A stretch of DNA of 64,000 bases from Strongylocentrotus purpuratus (taxonomy: Eukaryota; Echinodermata; Echinoidea; Camarodonta; Strongylocentrotidae), in contig NW_022145605.1 of the NCBI RefSeq assembly GCF_000002235.5, positions 30,925,274 through 30,989,273 on the forward strand, read 5' to 3'. Under the pieces are notes generated by a model. It was not told where the DNA came from, searched no databases, and saw only the letters and a program-made list of their open reading frames with translations. The translations under genes were made by a program, and so were the position numbers. Positions 58,816 through 64,000 of the stretch are shown here, piece by piece (within the stretch, counting starts at the first letter, position 1; each line of letters opens with the position of its first letter).

Positions 58816-59321
58816 AAAATGCAAATGCACCCCCTGGGCTATTGAGGGAAAATATGACAGAAAGTGTGAATTTCTCTTCATATTGCAACAGAGTGACTTG
58901 TAGATTTACCGCCAATTTCAAACTCGAGTGAAAAGCAAACAATTCAGAACAACTCTTTGTAATGACTGGCCCAGATCAACAAATTAGAATAAAACTCTTG
59001 AGTTCAACTCATCTATTTTCTAATCACGTGATCTATCTCTAGAGCTCTTGTAGAGGCCTCAAAATGAGAACTTTATGGTATTCAGACCTACTTAGACTGC
59101 ATGTACGTGTACATATTGATATACATACACATACAATGTACATGTAACTCGTCACTCTTTGTACATGTGAGGCCATTACCTACATCCCGTACAAACACAG
59201 AAGACTTGCCAAAACTTTGTCCAATGATGCATGCATATCCAGGGCAAGACGCGTCCCAATTTTCAAATAGCACACATTCATCATCGATCAACTATCCAGT
59301 GCTTTTTCTCTTGTATCAGTA
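58816..59321. other. TBC1D10-like 3' UTR (minus)
   Basis: Directly downstream of the stop codon. Nothing distinctive seen. Confidence 0.45.
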
Positions 59322-60869
59322 TCATACTGTGGTGCCATAGTCAAAACTGTGATAGTCTCTCGTGGGACCTTTCTTCACCTTCTCACCACTGTCCGTATCC
59401 CTATTTCCATTGTTCACCCGAGACAGCCCACTCTCGGGCTCCATCCCATTAGAGTATGAATGGGGCATCCCGGTCCCACTCCATGCTTCCCGCGTCGTGC
59501 TGTCGCCGATCTGCGAGCTGGGTTCAGACTGAGGGGAGAGCCTTTGTACCCTCCTCTCCTCGTCCTGCTCTCGACTCCTCCTCCGCTCTTTGATTTCACT
59601 GAAGCTGGGTATCTCGGGAAGGGGGCCCAGGTTGGCCAGTCCGGCCCACTGGCTCTGGATGTCTTCCTCGCTGTATATCAAACCCTTCCTTTTGTCTGAC
59701 CCACGCTTTGAGCTGTCGGACGGCGGCTTCCACCTCTCCACAACTTCATAGTCACTCAGGTTAGCGGGAGAGGAGGTACTGCCGTCGCTCGCATGCTCAT
59801 TACGTATCACACCGTTCCCCTTAATTGCCTGCACCTCTCTTTCCAAGTCATTCCCCTTCTTTTGCTTCTCCTTCTTCTCCTTTTTCTTGTCTTTCTTGGA
59901 GAAGGACCTAATCGATTCTGTATCTGCTTGTGAGAGCTTGTCCACACTTCCATCATCTCGTCCTCCTACCATCCCGGGAAGATCCATTCCGACCTCCACA
60001 TCTTTACTTTTTGTCCTCTTCTTCTCCTTCTTTTTTTCTTTCTTTTTGTCCTTCCCAACTGCAAAAATCATATTGTCCGGCACTGTCATGATACTGATTA
60101 CATCGTCACCCTTCTCCTCACCCGACGAAGCCTTCTCTTTACTCTTACCCCTTTTCTTTTTCTTATCCTTCTTCTTTTTCCTATCGATTGTGTCCGTAAG
60201 TCCTTCTGTTGAAATAACCATACTAGCGGCATCATCCCCTATGGATATCACATCGGTTTCCTTCCCTTTGCTCTTCTTTTTCTTATCTTTCTTCTTCTTC
60301 TTGCTGCCCTGCGCCTCCAGCCCGTCCTCGCTGGTATAGTCCTTTTCGGAGTAGCCTGTAGTACTCCTGCTCTTCACACTCTTGGTAGGACTTGCCGAGT
60401 AAGAACTTAACCTATCCACAATCTCATAGTCCCTTTCAATGTCCGGACTATGCAAGTCATCGCTCCAGTTTCTGTGCATCGCTTCCTTCGTATTGATCGA
60501 CAACTTCTCTTTACTCTTCTGTTTCTTGTCCTTCTTTTTCTTCTTCTTATCATCCTTGTGTAACGTCCCTTCGCCTTCCACGCCATTCCTAAACCCTTCA
60601 GCCTCGTCCTCTCCCAGCGAATGAGGCACACTAATCATAGAATCAGTGTCCGCCTGCTTCAGCCGCTCCTTCTCTTTCTTCTTCTTCTCCTTCTCCCACT
60701 CCTTGGCGGGGTTCTTCGTCTTGGAGGACTTCTTCTTGACCTCTATGTCGCGGGCGTTGGCGGCGGCCTTGTCGGAGGACAGCTGCCTCTCCCGTATGGC
60801 CTTCCGTCTGGCCAGGGACAGCGAGTGCTCCACCTCCAGGTCCTTCTCAAAGACACGCAACTTCATCAT
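59322..60869 (-). CDS. TBC1D10/EPI64-type Rab GAP, last coding exon
   Basis: 515 codons and TGA. Starts after a TTGCAG acceptor at 60870 with MMKLRVFEKDLEVEHSLSLA, which follows the TBC domain in TBC1D10 proteins. Then comes a long Lys/Glu/Ser-rich tail with seven or so KKKKKDKKKK-type blocks separated by Ser/Asp motifs (e.g. DTDSMISV, DDVISI, DTESIRSF). A more ordered ERWKPPSDSSKRGSD / SQWAGLANLGPLPEIPSFSEIKERRRS segment follows. It ends DYHSFDYGTTV, where T at -2 and V at 0 form a class I PDZ ligand. EPI64 similarly binds EBP50/NHERF1 PDZ through its C-terminus. The tail is probably disordered and basic, so membrane association or nuclear signals are possible but unproven. Confidence 0.8.
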   Translation of the reverse strand: MMKLRVFEKDLEVEHSLSLARRKAIRERQLSSDKAAANARDIEVKKKSSKTKNPAKEWEKEKKKKEKERLKQADTDSMISVPHSLGEDEAEGFRNGVEGEGTLHKDDKKKKKKDKKQKSKEKLSINTKEAMHRNWSDDLHSPDIERDYEIVDRLSSYSASPTKSVKSRSTTGYSEKDYTSEDGLEAQGSKKKKKDKKKKSKGKETDVISIGDDAASMVISTEGLTDTIDRKKKKDKKKKRGKSKEKASSGEEKGDDVISIMTVPDNMIFAVGKDKKKEKKKEKKRTKSKDVEVGMDLPGMVGGRDDGSVDKLSQADTESIRSFSKKDKKKEKKEKQKKGNDLEREVQAIKGNGVIRNEHASDGSTSSPANLSDYEVVERWKPPSDSSKRGSDKRKGLIYSEEDIQSQWAGLANLGPLPEIPSFSEIKERRRSREQDEERRVQRLSPQSEPSSQIGDSTTREAWSGTGMPHSYSNGMEPESGLSRVNNGNRDTDSGEKVKKGPTRDYHSFDYGTTV

Positions 60870-61324
60870 CTGCAACGGATCAAACAGGATAAATGCAATT
60901 TCATGTGTTATACATCTGAACTATAAGTTCTTAACCTGAACACCTAACCCTCACCCTTATTATGACCCTTACATGTACATAGCTTAGTGTCCATATGAAT
61001 ATGTTTTTGAATAATTTAAAGTGTCACTAAATCAAAATAAAATGTAATAACATAATTAATAAACAACAATATAATTATGATATAATTATGTTATCATGGT
61101 AATTTAGGGACATATAAAATTATTCAGAAGTATATACATAGGACACTTGGCATTCCATACTTAGTCAGTGAATTAAACCAGGGACTAAAGTTAGTCCATT
61201 TTTTAGAATACCACCCAATAGAGACAAATAAAACAGAGAAAAAGTTTAGAAATAAATACTAGGAACAACTTCAAACAACCAATTGTATTTGGAGCACTTT
61301 ATTCTTGAGCTTGAAAGTTCTTAC

Positions 61325-61479
61325 CTCTGCAGCTAGAAAGTCCTCCTGCACGACTGAGTCTGGAATGTGCTTGAGCTTCTCCAGGGTCTCGTAGAGTCCA
61401 GGACTGTCTGCTAGCTGCTGTGAGGAACCTAACGTATGCTTCAGTAGGACCAGGGCTACCCGGAACAAGATCTTGACAC
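61325..61479 (-). CDS. TBC1D10/EPI64-type Rab GAP, penultimate coding exon
   Basis: 155 bases, phase 2 to 0, acceptor CCTACCAG, donor GTAAGA. Encodes VKILFRVALVLLKHTLGSSQ, QLADSPGLYETLEKLKHIPD and SVVQEDFLAAE. Vertebrate TBC1D10 proteins have VKIIFRVGLVLLKHxLG at the end of the TBC domain. The domain accelerates GTP hydrolysis by Rab GTPases. The Arg and Gln fingers lie in upstream exons outside the window. Paralog (10A, B or C) cannot be told, so no symbol is given. Confidence 0.85.
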
Positions 61480-62019
61480 CTGGTAGGACCAAACAGAATA
61501 GAAACAAAAATCACAGCTCAAGGTTCAATTACCATCTTCTTGCAATTGCCTTACAAACTTGGGCCAGTATTTAGTCCAATATTTGATTTAAAAAATGAGA
61601 TTTTCACTCACCATTGGGCATAGGCAAAATTCTTTATAGCAAAATTCTGGTATTCCTTTTTTTTTTTTTTGGAAAATATAATTCATGCTATCTAGTATAT
61701 ACTTAAAGTGTGTTGCAGGGACTGGTACCATGATAATTGAGTGATAAAAGAGCCAAAATATTGTTCAACAAAAATCATAATTGAAAACTTTCCTAAAGGC
61801 ATGGTGGCAAGATATATTAATCATAATAAGTAAAGTTACAGTCTTTTTCCTTTTCAAATTTTTAATTTCACAACTGGCAGTGTCTTATTCACTCAATTTG
61901 TTATTGCGTACAAAATGAGGGTTTAATTTTTGACTCATAGCGAGAAATACTTTAATAAGCTCATCTTGCTGCTACAGATAACATTTGAGATAAGTTTATG
62001 AGGGCTTGCAAATCTCTGT

Positions 62020-62392
62020 TAGGGCCTTTAAAGGCATCATTTAATAATGTTAAATCTGAGATGCATGGCCCTACCTCTTATCAGTGTCTGTAATATGATG
62101 TAATATTGAAGCCCAAAACAAATTGAGCTTCAAAATGATCATGAACTGCCTCAAAAAAGTAATAATCTTTGAGTGACCGTTTTTACCATACTCATTTTCC
62201 CCAATAGACTGTAGTTTTATAAATGAAATTTTGATTTCCATTCATAAATATCTTGATAATCAGACAGGCGATCGGCTTGAACAAGTCATGGGATTTTCAC
62301 CGACCTAAAGGTTTATAATTATGATTGCAGCATGAGCTAAATCCAGGATTTTGTTTCAGAATCAGAAGCAATGATACCGAGTCACTTTAAAG
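62020..62392 (+). repeat. Dispersed repeat D1, copy 3
   Basis: AATGTTAAATCTGAGAT, GACACTGATA-type text, CATAAATATCTTGATAATCA, CAGGCGATCGGCTTG and CATGAGCTAAATCCAGGAT. Inverted relative to 42920-43285. Directly adjoins a D2 copy. Confidence 0.8.
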
Positions 62393-62600
62393 ATCAAGTT
62401 GAGTTCTGGTCATGCGATTGCATTGTGAAAGAAACGGTGTGGAACCGACCAGAAAAGGTTGATCATCTAGCATATAAGAATTTGTGTGTATTGCAAGGTT
62501 CTGGAATCATCAAAATGATAAGAAATTTGGCCAAGTCTTGGTAAAGTTACAAACACTTGCACAGAAAGATGTATATGGGACTACACGAACATGTGGCGTA
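62393..62600 (-). repeat. Dispersed repeat D2, copy 3 (inverted)
   Basis: GAGTTCTGGTCATGCGATTG through AGATGTATATGGGACTACAC, the reverse complement of 49635-49820. Confidence 0.8.
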
Positions 62601-64000
62601 AAAAGCCGGCCCCCCCCCCCCCCCCCCCCCGATTTTTACGATGTTACATGCATATTTAGAATATGAAGGCATTTGAAGAGCCATGCTTTTCAGGGAACAC
62701 GTCTTAACTGATGTTCTTCCACACTTGCATAATAAGAATGAGTAATGCCCACAAATTATTTTTCACCTCTTCCCAGAACTCAACCTTCTCTTTAAGCTAA
62801 ATTGATAGCTCATCATCAAATGGAAGTCCAACAAACCTGTCATTATCTCCGTAAAGGCAGAAGTGCAATTGTGACAAAGCATAGTTTGATTTCAAGCTTT
62901 TGTTTTACAGAGTCATTTATAAACACGACCTACATGTACAATCAAATCAATGCAATGTATGTGGCTTTTGAAACCCTGTAAGACCAATATGAAATTAGTT
63001 GAGAAATATTCTCGTTTTGGGCTGAGACTTCATCTAATTCAATAAGCATTAGACTTTGTCGTAATTCTTGGCACTTTACAGAAGAAAAGTGCTGTTTTAT
63101 TTAAAACTGTAAAGAAAAGAGTTGAAAATTAAAAGATAAATATGATAAAGTATGAAATTGTTCCCAAATCGCTCTCCTGAAGCTTAAATGCAATATGGAA
63201 AAGGGGTTTGATATTGGTGCTTCATGTTCCATTTTCACAAATATATGCTGATTGTTGGCATTGCAAACCAATAATGGATACCTTTTTCAAACACATTCCA
63301 GGAGACTTATTTGAAGAAAAAAAATCAAAAAGCTATTTTGTTTCAGTCCAATGTGACAAGCCCTTAATAAACCAATTGAAGCACATAATTAATATATTTC
63401 ATATTTTTGCCGGCTTTCACTTTCATTATCTACCATAGACAGATTACTATCAGTAATCCTATCCTACAAGTTTGATACGAAAGTAACTAAACTCGTTTGT
63501 GTGACACATCTAGTAGGCCTATGACGGAAGATTTGATCAAAAAATGGAAATGATATGCCAAACTTGGTATTAGGTTGGGATATCCCTTTCCTTGCTATAA
63601 AATCCCAAATCTGGAAGTCACTCAATAATCTGAAAGACAATCTAATCAAAGGTCTCATCCGTTTCATGAATGTATTTTTAGAGATCTGTGTCTTGTTGGA
63701 TAATGTGACATGAGATAGTATGCATCATCAATGCAGTGTAGTATGAGCTTTTATTTTCATGAGGGTTTCGCTTTTGCAAATTTCCCAATTGTTGTAAGGT
63801 CACAAATTTTGCAATTTGTTATAACGAACTGGCAATGCATACATATGCGAACATGTAAAGTAGCCTGTGTGAATTAACCAAAACTATAACTTCCAAAAAT
63901 ATCTGTATCCCTGTAGTCCACAAAAATATATGTATGATAAAAATTATTGACTTCCACGCATGTGTACCCCAATTCTGTCAAACTTTGAGAGCGGAAACGC

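Larger units (their letters stand above)
61480..64000 (-). other. TBC1D10-like upstream intron (to window edge)
   Basis: No further exon with family motifs was found up to the edge. It holds D1 and D2 repeat copies and a poly-C run of 20 or so at 62609-62630. Remaining DNA is unassigned. Confidence 0.5.

Noticed and set aside
59460..60926. Several plus-strand frames opposite the TBC1D10-like tail
   Set aside because: Antisense shadows of the lysine-rich coding exon (AAG/GAG codons read as CTT/CTC).
63464..63667. 67-codon minus frame as an upstream exon of the TBC1D10-like gene
   Set aside because: No TBC motif, and no plausible splice borders in the right phase.

Overview
This is a metazoan nuclear window (introns with GT-AG borders, LINEs, MITEs, a tRNA-derived SINE, abundant microsatellites, AT-rich unique DNA broken by long poly-G/poly-C runs). 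The two host genes and the repeat types point to a marine invertebrate deuterostome. An echinoderm such as a sea urchin is my best guess, but nothing here proves the species. The sequence is dominated by mobile and repetitive DNA. Only two host protein genes can be supported, both in the right-hand 25 kb.

Layout. 1-9250: a repeat block present twice (copy A 1-2357, copy B 4826-7757), each carrying the 3' part of a CR1/L2-group LINE on the minus strand, plus a decayed L1/Tx1-group LINE between them. 9250-13860: mostly unassigned, with a small array of palindromic motifs and a captured coding fragment. 13863-21660: a third copy of the repeat block (copy C), split by a nested set of foldback elements. 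A TIR element at 14114-21241 has its left TIR interrupted by a 4.7 kb foldback with a 9-bp target duplication (14290-18963). The same outer element also carries a MITE inserted in a SINE-like tail (19760-20538). 22618-30337: four copies of one 1.2-1.8 kb noncoding repeat (R1), one inverted, around an interstitial telomere-like tract. 30338-35730: purine-rich repeats, an array of CTCGCTACGCTCGC-type units and a second L1/Tx1 LINE remnant. 35731-38275: a TIR element filled with a 2.35 kb inverted minisatellite.

Host genes. RPAIN (RPA-interacting protein, the importer of replication protein A) runs 38912-49350 on the plus strand in seven coding exons predicting 229 residues with a C-terminal cysteine-rich zinc-binding region. 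Intron 1 is packed with nested inverted-repeat elements. Intron 4 holds three decayed tandem copies of exon 4, and the last 3' splice site with the start of the last exon is duplicated upstream. Convergent to it, 59322-61479 on the minus strand are the last two coding exons of a TBC1D10/EPI64-type Rab GTPase-activating protein. These carry the end of the TBC domain and a long lysine-rich tail ending in a class I PDZ ligand; the rest of the gene lies beyond the right edge. The roughly 10 kb between the genes holds their 3' regions, two MITEs and short duplications.

The most notable structures are the reconstructible order of nested insertions (with an empty site kept in a paralogous copy), the palindromic minisatellite, and exon-scale duplications inside RPAIN.
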